Source of the DNA: Desulfomicrobium macestii
Lineage (GTDB): Bacteria > Desulfobacterota > Desulfovibrionia > Desulfovibrionales > Desulfomicrobiaceae
Assembly (NCBI RefSeq): GCF_014873765.1
Contig: NZ_JADBGG010000014.1
Coordinates: 40,724 to 104,723 of the forward strand
Direction of reading: 5' to 3'
Length of the DNA stretch: 64,000 nt
The position numbers were made by a program, and so were the translations under genes. The notes under the pieces were generated by a model that was not told the DNA's origin, did no database searches, and was given only the letters and a program-made list of their open reading frames with translations. Position 1 is the first letter of the stretch, and every line of letters begins with the position of its first letter. This document shows, one piece after another, positions 7,997 to 17,381 of this stretch.

Positions 7997-8136
7997 GGCC
8001 TGCCTCCGGTTCCGGTTTTCGTGGATGCGGGACCATCCCGCGTCACATCCAATGACGCTTCTATTTCGTTGGAAATCAAGTGTTTGCAGAGATCTTTCTG
8101 CATGTGCCCCAAACCCATAAACCAAAGGAGATCAAC

Positions 8137-8409
8137 ATGTTGAAGAAGACCCTCGAATGGACCATCCCGCTGGCCCTGGCCGGGATCATGACCGGCTGCG
8201 CCACCTACCGACCTCCGGCCCAGATCCAGTCGGCGGTGGCCACCGTCAACCGCCACACACCCGAGTATGTGACCGAGGCCAACAAGGCGCTGCGCGAGGT
8301 CGGCCACCCGGACGCCGAGCGCCTGACTGGTGTCGGCCTGCGCCTGCAGACCGCCGTGGACGCCCTTGACCAGTGGGCCAACGGTTCGAACCAGGAGGCA
8401 GGCCAATGA
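8137..8409 (+). CDS. Phage lipoprotein, 90 aa
   Basis: ATG 8137 follows AAAGGAGATCAAC. Residues 1-21 form a signal peptide with a hydrophobic core ending in the lipobox IMTGC, so Cys would be lipidated after cleavage. The mature part is helical. Its stop overlaps the start of the next gene (ATGA). The pair looks like a membrane or envelope module placed just before the terminase. An outer-membrane spanin subunit is possible, but the sequence is not proline-rich as Rz1 proteins usually are. Confidence 0.7.
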   Translation: MLKKTLEWTIPLALAGIMTGCATYRPPAQIQSAVATVNRHTPEYVTEANKALREVGHPDAERLTGVGLRLQTAVDALDQWANGSNQEAGQ

Positions 8410-8684
8410 AAGAGATCCTTCAGGAAAACAGCGATGCCGTCCGCCAGGCCGGTGAGGCCCTGGTCGAAATCGGCACCGAACTGGCGGCGGGACGGATCGA
8501 GAACGCCCTCGGTCGTCTGGAAGCGGCTCAGCAGCAGTACCGGGCCTGGGCGGAGTTGGACCAGGCCATCATCGACATTCAGGAGGCTGTCCACGACCGG
8601 AAGAACACCCTGGCAGTGCAGCAGATCCTGACGGAACTGGTGGGCACCATCCTCGGCAACGCCTTGAGGACGGGAATGCACTGA
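8406..8684 (+). CDS. Phage hypothetical helical protein, 92 aa
   Basis: ATG 8406 overlaps the preceding stop by four bases, and its own TGA overlaps the terminase ATG, so the three genes are translationally coupled. The protein is almost entirely helical with heptad-like Ala/Leu spacing and ends in a mildly hydrophobic helix (LVGTILGNAL). No family is recognised. Position suggests an accessory role with the lipoprotein or in packaging. Confidence 0.65.
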   Translation: MKEILQENSDAVRQAGEALVEIGTELAAGRIENALGRLEAAQQQYRAWAELDQAIIDIQEAVHDRKNTLAVQQILTELVGTILGNALRTGMH

Positions 8685-10207
8685 TGGCGGTAACCGACAA
8701 GGAGCGCAAACTCGCGGCGACCCTGAGCGATCCCGTGTTGTGGGGGCAAGCCTACCTCTACAACCGGGATGGCTCAGGCCGCGACTACTGGCCGCACCAG
8801 GTGGAGGACCTGCGCTGCCCGGCCAAGAACATTATCCACCTCGACGGCCGGGACGTGGGCAAGTCCATCGTGCTCTCGACCGACGCGCTCCATTACGCCT
8901 TCACCACCCGAGGCGGCCAGGGCCTCATCGCGGCTCCGCACCAGGGGCACCTCGACACCATCATCGAGGAGATCGAGTTCCAGCTCGACAGCAACCCGGA
9001 TCTGATGAACAGCATCGCTCTGACCAAGTACGGCAAGCCCAAGATCCACCGCAAACCCTATTTCCGACTGGAGTTCACCAACGGTTCGGTGCTCTATTTC
9101 CGCCCGGCCGGGGCCTATGGCGACGCCTTTCGTTCGTTGCATGTCGGCCGCGTCTGGGTCGATGAAGGAGCCTGGCTGACCGAACGGGCCTGGAAGGCGC
9201 TGCGCCAGTGCCTCAAGGCCGGGGGGACGCTACGCATCTACTCCACGCCCAACGGCCTGCGCGACACCACCTATTACCGGCTCACCTCGTCGGACCAGTT
9301 CCATGTGTTCCGCTGGCCGTCCTGGCTCAACCCTCTTTGGACTGAGGATCGCGAGGCCGAACTGCTGGAGTTCTACGGCGGCCGCGACAGTTCCGGCTGG
9401 CAGCACGAGGTGGCCGGTGAACACGGCAAGCCTTCCTATGGGGCCTTCAATGTCGAGCAGTTCAACCTCTGTCGGCAGGATCTGCTGGAGTATCAGAAGA
9501 TCGTCATCACCGATTCCGAGCTACGCGATTGCGACACCGAGGAAGCGGCCCACGACCGGCTGGAGATGCTGCTCAACCTCACTCCCCGCAGCGGGCAGTT
9601 CTGGGTTGGCGGCGACCTGGGCTACACCAACGACCCCACCGAGATCGTCGTATTCCAGGAGACGGAGATCGGCGAGCGGACGCTGCTGAAGATGATCCTG
9701 CGCGTGCATCTTGAACACGTTTCCTATCCGCACATCGCCCAGATCATCGCGCTGCTGGAGCGTTACTACACCCCGGCGGGCATCGGCGTGGACAACGGCG
9801 GAAACGGTCTGGCGGTGGTTCAGGAGCTGCTCACCCTGGACAAGTACAAAGGGCTGGAGCTGGAAGGCAGGCTCAAGGGATACGACTTCGGCGGCATGAC
9901 CCGGCTGGCGGTGCGGGACGGCAAGGAAATCAAGAAGCGAACCAAGGAGCTGATGACCAGCCTCATCAACGGAGCCCTACAGCGTAAGCAGGTCATTTTC
10001 CCCTCGGACGACCTGGAGGTGGAAGACCAGTTCACCACCCACACCTACACCCTGCGGGACGGCAAGATCATCTATTCCAAGGGCAACGACCACATCATCG
10101 ACGCGGTGCGCTGCGCCATGCTGATCCGGGAAGAAGGTAACCTCGACCCGGTCGGCGAAGAGGTGGTTTCGCTCAAACCCGTGCTCACCAATCCGGTCTT
10201 CATCTGA
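8684..10207 (+). CDS. Large terminase subunit
   Basis: This 507-residue protein has a deviant Walker A (GRDVGKS near residue 56) and a Walker B (RVWVDEGAW near residue 160) in the ATPase half. The C-terminal RNase-H-like nuclease half has acidic residues in GGDLGYTNDPTE, GVDNGGNG and HIIDAVRCA. It pumps DNA into proheads and cuts concatemers. Length is normal for the family. The promoter-like copy 3 follows, then the portal gene, the standard order of a packaging module. Confidence 0.92.
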   Translation: MAVTDKERKLAATLSDPVLWGQAYLYNRDGSGRDYWPHQVEDLRCPAKNIIHLDGRDVGKSIVLSTDALHYAFTTRGGQGLIAAPHQGHLDTIIEEIEFQLDSNPDLMNSIALTKYGKPKIHRKPYFRLEFTNGSVLYFRPAGAYGDAFRSLHVGRVWVDEGAWLTERAWKALRQCLKAGGTLRIYSTPNGLRDTTYYRLTSSDQFHVFRWPSWLNPLWTEDREAELLEFYGGRDSSGWQHEVAGEHGKPSYGAFNVEQFNLCRQDLLEYQKIVITDSELRDCDTEEAAHDRLEMLLNLTPRSGQFWVGGDLGYTNDPTEIVVFQETEIGERTLLKMILRVHLEHVSYPHIAQIIALLERYYTPAGIGVDNGGNGLAVVQELLTLDKYKGLELEGRLKGYDFGGMTRLAVRDGKEIKKRTKELMTSLINGALQRKQVIFPSDDLEVEDQFTTHTYTLRDGKIIYSKGNDHIIDAVRCAMLIREEGNLDPVGEEVVSLKPVLTNPVFI

Positions 10208-10216
10208 TCGCATCCT

Positions 10217-10248
10217 CCGACGCTTTCCACCCCGCTCCGGTAAGTAAC
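10217..10248 (+). promoter_or_regulatory. Phage repeated promoter-like element, copy 3
   Basis: CCGACG, 18 bases, TAAGTAAC, ten bases after the terminase stop. Two small hairpins follow: CCGGC/GCCGG at 10248-10262 and CGGCCC/GGGCCG at 10266-10281. Confidence 0.65.
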
Positions 10249-10321
10249 CGGCATCAAGCCGGGTTCGGCCCACACGGGCCGGATGTGCGGCTGTCATGGC
10301 CGAAACTACCGAGAGGATCAC

Positions 10322-11830
10322 GTGGAAAGCACCGCCCATCAGGACGAACAACCCGAAAGCCTGGACACTACCGGCTTTGTCATCGCGCCGCTGGCCGCAG
10401 CGGCAGCGCTCGACTCGGCAGCCTTCGCCAAGGTCAACGCCGCCGAAGCGATTCCTGCCACCTGGGAAGAACGCGCCCGTAAGGCCTGGGAATACTACGT
10501 CGAGGAGCCGCTGGTGAAGAACTGCGTCAACTCCTGGCGCACCTTCGCTGTGGGCGACGAGATCAAGATCACCAGCGATGACGAGACCCTCAAGGAGCAG
10601 GCCCTGGAGGCCGCCTGGCGGTTGAACATCACGCAGTTCATCAAGGACATGGTTCTTCAACTCCTGGTGAAAGGCGACGCCATCGGCTTCAAGCGCTTTA
10701 CCAAGTCCGGCCAGGACATCGAGGAGCTGGTCTGCGTCAACCCGGTTTCGGTCAAGGTCAAATACGCCCAGGGCGAACTGATCGAGGCCCGGCAATTTCC
10801 CGAGGACACCCCCGGCGGCGGGGAATCCATCCCGCTGCCCGTCGAACAGGTGGTCCACCTCAAATGGGATGCTCCGGCCTTCTCGCCCCGGGGCAACTCC
10901 CTCGTGCTTCCAGCCTTTCAAGCCATCGAACTGCTGCGCGACTACCGCCGGGCCGAACAGGCCATCGCCAAGCGCTGGGCCACGCCGTTCCGCCTGCTCA
11001 AGGTGGGCGGCGCGTTCGGCCAGAAGATGGTGATGCCGGACCAGCGAATGCTCGAACAGGTCCGCGACATGGTCAACAAGATGGACATGAAAAGCGGCCT
11101 GGTGGTCCCGTTCTACGTCAATGTCGAAACCCACGGCACCGATGGCCAAGTCCTCAACGTGGAGGACAAGGTCAAGGAGGTGAAGGAAGACATCGTGGTG
11201 GCCCTGGGTCTGTCACGCTCGCTGGTGACCGGCGACGGCCCGAATTTCGCCACCGCCTCGGTGAGCATGCAGAAGATGATGGTCATGATCCGCGAGATCA
11301 AACAGGCCGCACGCAAGCTCCTCGACTGGGTTTTCGACGACTGGATGGAGCTGAACGGCCATGGCGACAAAAGCATCCAGTTCATCTTCAACGACCTCGA
11401 CCCCAGCGACGCGGTCGATTTCAAGAAGCTCCTCATCGAACTCTACGACCGCAAGCTCATCAGCCGCTCCAGCCTTCAGCTCAAGATGGACCTGGACCCG
11501 GACATCGAGGCCGCCAACCGCGAGACCGAACGCAAGCAGATCGACCTGATGGACGAGAAGCAGGTGAAACCGGTGGTGGATATGGTCGTCTCCGGCATCC
11601 TCAGCGTGCCTCGCGCCCGGAAGATGCTCGGGATTCCTACCGAGGACGATGAACCAACGGCGGAGGCGGCATTGGTCTGGTCGGGCGACCTGGAGTCCAC
11701 CGGCATTGCTGCCGTGTGCGACGAGTGCAGCCACTTCATTGCTGACACCAACTACTGCCGGGTCCACAACAGCGAGCGTACTTTCGACGCCCCGGCCTGT
11801 CGTTTCATCGACCGCCGGGAGTCCCGCTGA
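10322..11830 (+). CDS. Phage portal protein
   Basis: GTG 10322 has GAGAGG six bases upstream, better than the ATG at 10283. The ~500-residue protein has the portal layout: an N-terminal helical part, a central wing (VPFYVNVETHGTD), and the conserved region around VVALGLSRSLVTGDGPNFATAS followed by a long helix. Twelve copies would form the head vertex channel. The C-terminus has a cysteine-rich tail (CDECSHF...NYCRVHN...PACRF) that could bind zinc, an unusual addition. It ends in TGATG shared with the next gene. Confidence 0.88.
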   Translation: MESTAHQDEQPESLDTTGFVIAPLAAAAALDSAAFAKVNAAEAIPATWEERARKAWEYYVEEPLVKNCVNSWRTFAVGDEIKITSDDETLKEQALEAAWRLNITQFIKDMVLQLLVKGDAIGFKRFTKSGQDIEELVCVNPVSVKVKYAQGELIEARQFPEDTPGGGESIPLPVEQVVHLKWDAPAFSPRGNSLVLPAFQAIELLRDYRRAEQAIAKRWATPFRLLKVGGAFGQKMVMPDQRMLEQVRDMVNKMDMKSGLVVPFYVNVETHGTDGQVLNVEDKVKEVKEDIVVALGLSRSLVTGDGPNFATASVSMQKMMVMIREIKQAARKLLDWVFDDWMELNGHGDKSIQFIFNDLDPSDAVDFKKLLIELYDRKLISRSSLQLKMDLDPDIEAANRETERKQIDLMDEKQVKPVVDMVVSGILSVPRARKMLGIPTEDDEPTAEAALVWSGDLESTGIAAVCDECSHFIADTNYCRVHNSERTFDAPACRFIDRRESR

Positions 11831-14800
11831 TGCCGTCGGACCTCAAGCAGCGTATCCAGGCGGCCACCCTGAAAAGCCTGACGGCCCGCAACCGCTACAA
11901 CGACCAGGTTACGGCCCAGCTTACCCAGGCGCTGAAACAGGCCGAAGACGAGGTCGCCCGCGCCATCCTCCAGTACCGCTCCCTCGGCTCCCTGCCGGAC
12001 AACAAGCTCGCCGCCCTCAAGGGGCTGGAAAAGCTCCAGCTCGAACTCGACGACACCATGAAGCGGCTCAAGCGGGAGCAGACCCTGGTCTTTCGCAAGA
12101 CGACCAAGGACTCCTTCAAGCTCGGTATCCAACAGGGTATCGGAGAACTCGCCGACGCAGCGCTGCCGTTCTACGCCGACCTCAAGCCCGAAGGCATCGA
12201 CAAGCTGGCCACCAAGGTGTTCACCATCGTCGACACCAATGCCCTCGACTTCATGGCGCAGTACAACCTTACCCTTGCCGGTGACGTCCACCGCGAACTC
12301 TCAGACGGTATAAAGCGAACCATCCTGAACGGCGTCGCCACGGGCAAGGGAGCCGACGACATCGTCCGGGACATGGGCAAGGTGATCGTCGACAAGGACT
12401 CCTTTCGCCAGGCAGGAAGCCGGGTGTTCAGCAAGGCGCAGTACCGCATGGAGATGATCGCCCGCACCGAGGTTCTCCGCGCCCACAACATGGGCAGGCT
12501 CAAGTTCCACGAGCGGGTCGGCATCCAGAAGCTGGAATGGCTGGCCATGGAGGACGAGCGCATGTGCCCGGTCTGCGGCGGCCTGGACGGCAAGACCTTT
12601 CCCATCGACAAGTTCCCCCAGCAACCCGCACATCCGCACTGCCGCTGCACCAACATCGTGGCCTGGCCGATGACCGTCTGCGGTAGCGAGATGGCAGCCA
12701 AGGCCGCCGCCCAGGCATCGCAGGGGGACGCCTGCATTCTCCCGCCCCATGTGCTGGAAGGCATGGCCGACGCCCAGGCCAAGGAGAACGCCAAGCTCAA
12801 GAGCGCCTTTGAAAACGGCGACATCGCCGACCTCGGTTCGCTGACGGTGAAACAACTCCAGACCCTGGCGAAACAGAACGGCGTGGCCATTGCCCGGACC
12901 AAGGCCGATTTCATCAAGCTGCTCGATCTGGCCGAACCGGGGATCGATCACGGCGACCTGGCCGGAGCGGCGCTCAGCGCCAAGCTCAAGGAACACAAGA
13001 TCGGTCTGCTGCGGACCAAGGAAGAACTGGTCGAGCTGCTCGGACTGAAGCAGGCGGAACTCAAACAGGCCAAGCTGCTCGCCGCCCAGATGGCGAAGAT
13101 CCCTCCCGCCGAGGGGCTGGAGGGCATGACTGCCCATCAGCTCAAGGAGATGGCGAAGGAGAACGGCATCTCCCTCAACATGACCAAACAGGAGACCATC
13201 GAGCTGCTGGATAAGCTGGAGCCCGGTGTGGACCATAGCGGCCTGATGGGCAAGGAACTCGCGGCGGCCAAACAGAAGCACGGCATCGGCATCCTCAAGA
13301 ACAAGCAGCAGCTCGTTGAGGCGCTGCAGAAGAAGGCCGGTGCCGACATGGTCGAGTCGGTCAAGAAAAAGGCAGTCGACGAGGCCAAACAAAAGCTGAT
13401 CCTGAAACAGAAAACGGCACTCGAAGACGCCGCCAAGGCCGTGGTCGTTCCCGACACGCCGACCGGCTACAAGGATTTCCTCGACGCGATTGCCAAGGCG
13501 GAACAGGCGGTTTCCGGTGGCACCGATCTACCCCAGGATCTGCTGGCGGCCCACAGCAAGGAAATCGCCCTCAAGAAACAGCTCTTCCAGGACCAGGTCG
13601 GTAAGCTGAAATCGACGGAGCTCAAGACGCTCGCCAAGGAGACCAAGGTTCAGTATTGGCAGTGGGCCAACAAAGACGAGCTGACCACGCTCTTCACCGA
13701 GACCGATCCCGCGAAAATCAAGGCGGTTCAGGCCAGCATCGACGCCAAGCACGCCGCCTGGGCCGAAAAGCATGGCGGCAAGAAGAAAACCGCTCCTGCC
13801 AAGCCCGCCACGCCGAAGAAAGATCCGCCGAAACCGGCTCCACAGCCGAGCCCGGTTAAGCCGCCCGAGGCCAAGATCGGCAAGAAAGGCGCGGAGTTCG
13901 CCACAGTCGATTCAGCGTGGCAGCAGAAAGGTCTGCCGTCAAAATTCAAGAAAACCGGCAAGGCCGCTGTCGGCGGCGCACATGAAAAGGAGTTCTGGAC
14001 CGACGAAAACGGCGACAAATGGCTGTTCAAGCCCGTTGGCCGCAAGGACGATGAGTTCATCGCCTTCGGAGAGGAAGCAGCCTACAAGATTGGCCGCCTG
14101 ATCGACCCCCATTCCATCGAGGTGCGCACCATCCAATTGAACGGCCGCACCGGCTCCATCCAGAAATGGCGCACCGATCTGCGGGACGACTTCGATTTTC
14201 GCAACATCCTGCCCCAGGATCTGACCACCATCGAACTGGAGCAGATCCAGCGCGAGCATGTGGTCGACTGGCTGATCGCCAACCACGACGGACATTCCAA
14301 GCAGTTCATCCGCGCCCGGGACGGTCGCGTCTACGGCATCGACAAAGGCCAGGCATTCAAGTTTCTGGGGCAGGACAAGCTCTCGCTCGACTATCACCCC
14401 AACGGTGTCTGCGGCGAGGAAGAGCCGTTTTACAACAAGGTCTTCCGGGCGGCCAAGGAAGGGAAGGTACGGGTCGATCCGAACGCGACCTTTCGCTATA
14501 TCCAGGAAGTCGAAAAGATCGCCGACGAGGATTACCTCGATCTGCTGCGGCCCTACGCCGAGGGACGGTTTTCCAAGGACCCGGCCGGGCTGCGGCATTT
14601 CTATGATCTGGTCTTGGAGCGGAAACACAATCTCAGGCGGGACTTCGAAGGCTATTACGCCGATGTGCTGGGGGATCGGGGCTTCCGTTTCGACAAGCTG
14701 AGTACCGCCACCGGGAAGAAAAAGTTGCTCTCCTCCGCCGAAGAGACCCTGGTCGAGGAGGCCCGCAAACTCGGCTGGCAGGGCAAGACGCTGCCCTTCG

Positions 14801-16419
14801 ACAGCGGCGACGTGGAGGACCAGAACGCGCTGATCTTCACCGAGAGCTTCAAGGGGAAGAAGCGCACCGTGGTCAAGATGAAGATCCGGCCGGACACTGA
14901 TCGCCGCATCGACGAGGTGCTACGCAGGTATGTGCAGACGGCGGCCGGGGAAAAGGGACAACCGCTGGTCGAAGACAGCTTCTTTCCGACGATTCTGGAC
15001 GCCGTCAAAAACGTTAATTTCCACGTGGGCGACGGCAAGTACAACCGGACCAAGATCGACAAGGCCCTGCGCCTGAGCAAGAAACTGGAGACCCTAAAAA
15101 AGAGCGCCGACCCCAAGGTCAAGGAGATGGCGGACCATTATCTGAAATGGGTCAAGGAGATCGAAGAGTCCGTCGACTGGGACCGGGCCACCAACGGCGT
15201 ATTCGATCAGTACTTGCCCAAGCTCGACGCGCAGAAACCCAAGGAGAAACCGCCGTTCAAGGTGGAACGTGGCAAGGTTACCCATACCAAGCGCAGGATC
15301 GGGTCCGGCACCATTACCGTCGAGGCCGACGACATCGACAACCGGACGCTGTTCAATCACAACTCCCGCATGCAGGACGGGCACCAGTACACCGTCACCT
15401 TCGAGGACGGCACCCGGGTCCGCTATCGCCCCTGGTCCGACACCAACCTCTATGCCCAGCGCGGCGAGTTGGAAATGATCCTGGACGGCGACGCCACCCC
15501 TAGACGGGTCGAGGCGATGCTGGAAAAGCTCGAACAGCTTGGGATCGATACCCGGGTGGCCACGGCGGAAAACGCCGAGCAGATGTATCTCGAAAAGCTC
15601 GCCTACATCCGCAAGACCGACAAGAGCGCCGACTACAAACGACTGCAGAAATCCCTCGACGACCGCAATGCCACCACCACCGAACGGGTCCAGGCTCTGC
15701 GCGGCTATTGGCAAAAGGAACTGGGAGTTCAGGACATCACCCAGCTTTCCGGATACAACCCGCTGGGCGAATACCAGGCGGGTTTTCTGGACCGCGACGC
15801 CAAGGGCGGATACCGGCACCAGTTCCGGTTCGACATCACCGATGAGGAGCTGGAAAAACAGATGAAGGGCTATTCGCTGGTCCACGATCTGACCAACGGC
15901 GAGAGCATGTCCGGCTTCATCGACTTGATCATGGAGAACAACGGAGCCATGGTCAGCACGGTCGAGAAGATGCGCATGGGCGTGGCTCCGGGCGGAATGT
16001 CCCCGGTGGCTGACATGCAGACCGGCGGCGCGAGCTATTTCTTCACCCGGATCAAGAAGCAACCGGCCAGCGACGCCTCACCGGCCCTCTATTTCAAGAA
16101 ACAGTTGCTGCGGCGCATGGACGCCATCAGTTATGACCATGACGCCTACGGCAAGGTGATTGACGACTACGTGCAGCGCAACCGGGGGGCCAGCATCGAC
16201 GACTGGAAGCGGTTCTCGCAGCGCCATGGCAACGAGACCATCTTCAAATACTCGGTGACGCTGCTGGACAACATCGAATTCATCGTCGCCAGAAGCGACA
16301 ACGAACGCCGGGAGATCATCCAGAGTTTCACCCGGCGCGGCATCAAGAAACTACCCGACGGGCGCAAGGTGGAGGACATCGTCCATACCCCTCAAAGCTG
16401 GAGCAAACGCAAACAATGA
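11830..16419 (+). CDS. Giant MuF-type head protein with kinase-like and C-terminal effector-like regions, 1529 aa
   Basis: Residues 1-290 match the Mu F/SPP1 gp7 head-morphogenesis domain, with CPVCGG near 245 and CRCTNIV near 272. SAP-like helical repeats follow around 330-450 and 590-620, then a Pro/Lys linker near 650. Residues ~690-955 resemble a HipA/PI3-kinase-like fold: K734 in WLFKPV, N818-H-D820-G-H and D838 in GIDKGQAF. Residues ~960-1529 match no family I recognise. MuF proteins with C-terminal toxin domains are known in temperate phages, so this is probably a virion protein carrying an enzyme into the new host. Kinase substrate is unknown. Confidence 0.8.
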   Translation: MPSDLKQRIQAATLKSLTARNRYNDQVTAQLTQALKQAEDEVARAILQYRSLGSLPDNKLAALKGLEKLQLELDDTMKRLKREQTLVFRKTTKDSFKLGIQQGIGELADAALPFYADLKPEGIDKLATKVFTIVDTNALDFMAQYNLTLAGDVHRELSDGIKRTILNGVATGKGADDIVRDMGKVIVDKDSFRQAGSRVFSKAQYRMEMIARTEVLRAHNMGRLKFHERVGIQKLEWLAMEDERMCPVCGGLDGKTFPIDKFPQQPAHPHCRCTNIVAWPMTVCGSEMAAKAAAQASQGDACILPPHVLEGMADAQAKENAKLKSAFENGDIADLGSLTVKQLQTLAKQNGVAIARTKADFIKLLDLAEPGIDHGDLAGAALSAKLKEHKIGLLRTKEELVELLGLKQAELKQAKLLAAQMAKIPPAEGLEGMTAHQLKEMAKENGISLNMTKQETIELLDKLEPGVDHSGLMGKELAAAKQKHGIGILKNKQQLVEALQKKAGADMVESVKKKAVDEAKQKLILKQKTALEDAAKAVVVPDTPTGYKDFLDAIAKAEQAVSGGTDLPQDLLAAHSKEIALKKQLFQDQVGKLKSTELKTLAKETKVQYWQWANKDELTTLFTETDPAKIKAVQASIDAKHAAWAEKHGGKKKTAPAKPATPKKDPPKPAPQPSPVKPPEAKIGKKGAEFATVDSAWQQKGLPSKFKKTGKAAVGGAHEKEFWTDENGDKWLFKPVGRKDDEFIAFGEEAAYKIGRLIDPHSIEVRTIQLNGRTGSIQKWRTDLRDDFDFRNILPQDLTTIELEQIQREHVVDWLIANHDGHSKQFIRARDGRVYGIDKGQAFKFLGQDKLSLDYHPNGVCGEEEPFYNKVFRAAKEGKVRVDPNATFRYIQEVEKIADEDYLDLLRPYAEGRFSKDPAGLRHFYDLVLERKHNLRRDFEGYYADVLGDRGFRFDKLSTATGKKKLLSSAEETLVEEARKLGWQGKTLPFDSGDVEDQNALIFTESFKGKKRTVVKMKIRPDTDRRIDEVLRRYVQTAAGEKGQPLVEDSFFPTILDAVKNVNFHVGDGKYNRTKIDKALRLSKKLETLKKSADPKVKEMADHYLKWVKEIEESVDWDRATNGVFDQYLPKLDAQKPKEKPPFKVERGKVTHTKRRIGSGTITVEADDIDNRTLFNHNSRMQDGHQYTVTFEDGTRVRYRPWSDTNLYAQRGELEMILDGDATPRRVEAMLEKLEQLGIDTRVATAENAEQMYLEKLAYIRKTDKSADYKRLQKSLDDRNATTTERVQALRGYWQKELGVQDITQLSGYNPLGEYQAGFLDRDAKGGYRHQFRFDITDEELEKQMKGYSLVHDLTNGESMSGFIDLIMENNGAMVSTVEKMRMGVAPGGMSPVADMQTGGASYFFTRIKKQPASDASPALYFKKQLLRRMDAISYDHDAYGKVIDDYVQRNRGASIDDWKRFSQRHGNETIFKYSVTLLDNIEFIVARSDNERREIIQSFTRRGIKKLPDGRKVEDIVHTPQSWSKRKQ

Positions 16420-16928
16420 CCATGAAGGACTTTATCGAACAAGAGAAACAGCGGCTGCAGGAAGCGCTGCACTGGTTCAACAACCGGGGCAGCCGCATGA
16501 CCGTAAGGGAATCCGGGGATCTCTTTCTGGATACCCTGGTGGACAGTTTCACCGTCACCCGGATCGCACCCCATTTCGACACCGCTGGCAACCATCTGCG
16601 TACCGATTTCTGGCTGTTGTGGAAGGCACTCGGTTACGACGAGGGTTTTCAGCACGCCCACACCATCAAAGTGGTCGATGTCCGGGTCGAAGACACCCTG
16701 ATGGCCGAACATGACGGCAAGGAGGCCGAAGGCTGGCTGATTGTCGAGCTGGCCGACGATCTGGGCCGGATTCACCATATCGAAATGATGGAGCCGGTCT
16801 CGGAGCCCGAGCTCGCGGCGGACTGGCAACGCTGGATCGCCTACCGACAAAAAAACGCCGAAAGATTCCACCGGATCGACGCCCAGCTTCTGGCAGAGCA
16901 TCTCCGGATCGCGGAGGACTGGTCATGA
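16416..16928 (+). CDS. Hypothetical protein following MuF effector gene, 170 aa
   Basis: ATG 16416 overlaps the MuF stop (ATGA), so translation is coupled. The product is soluble, acidic and tryptophan-rich with no membrane segment or recognised domain. Its placement right behind a polymorphic MuF protein is where immunity or chaperone genes are expected, but this is only positional. It overlaps the next small gene by four bases. Confidence 0.65.
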   Translation: MTMKDFIEQEKQRLQEALHWFNNRGSRMTVRESGDLFLDTLVDSFTVTRIAPHFDTAGNHLRTDFWLLWKALGYDEGFQHAHTIKVVDVRVEDTLMAEHDGKEAEGWLIVELADDLGRIHHIEMMEPVSEPELAADWQRWIAYRQKNAERFHRIDAQLLAEHLRIAEDWS

Positions 16929-17278
16929 AACTGCGCTATATGATCGACTCGATAGTCGCCGATCGGGAGGCCACCGTCCCGGAATACGTGCCCGTGGGCG
17001 TCTGGGTTCAGGGGCCGGGTCCCGGTCTGGATGTGGAGATGTACTACCTCGACCGGGGGCCGAGCGGGCTTGCCGACCGCAAGGACGAAGCCGCCTGGGT
17101 GGTCAACCGTCTGGTCGAGGCCGGGGGCACCTCGCTTCCGGCAGATTTTCTCGAATACCACCGGCTGTCTCGATCCCCCTATGACGGGGTCTTTTCCGAG
17201 ATCACCGAGAGCGACGAATACCCCTCCCTCGACGCCTGCGGCAAGGCCGTTCTGGCCCGGCTGAACCCCGTCCGCTGA
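16925..17278 (+). CDS. Hypothetical protein, 117 aa
   Basis: ATG 16925 overlaps the previous stop by four bases. The small acidic protein has a predicted mixed fold and no recognisable motif or membrane segment. It closes the portal-MuF transcription block; promoter-like copy 4 begins 17 bases after its stop. Together with the preceding gene it could be an accessory or immunity partner of the MuF protein. Confidence 0.65.
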   Translation: MKLRYMIDSIVADREATVPEYVPVGVWVQGPGPGLDVEMYYLDRGPSGLADRKDEAAWVVNRLVEAGGTSLPADFLEYHRLSRSPYDGVFSEITESDEYPSLDACGKAVLARLNPVR

Positions 17279-17294
17279 ATTTCGCCGTCACCCT

Positions 17295-17326
17295 CCGACA
17301 CATCGCCGACGCTTCCGGTAAGTAAC
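17295..17326 (+). promoter_or_regulatory. Phage repeated promoter-like element, copy 4
   Basis: CCGACA, 18 bases, TAAGTAAC. It shares nearly the whole spacer (CATCGCC...CGCTTCCGG) with copy 5. An imperfect hairpin (17335-17343 with 17349-17357) lies between it and the ATG at 17382. Confidence 0.7.
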
Positions 17327-17381
17327 CGCTGAACGCTCCCCGCAGGTCGCGGAGAGCACAGCAAACTGACCGGAGACGTTG

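Noticed and set aside
16416..17278. Immunity genes for the MuF protein stated as fact
   Set aside because: Only position supports it, so kept as possibility in the gene entries.
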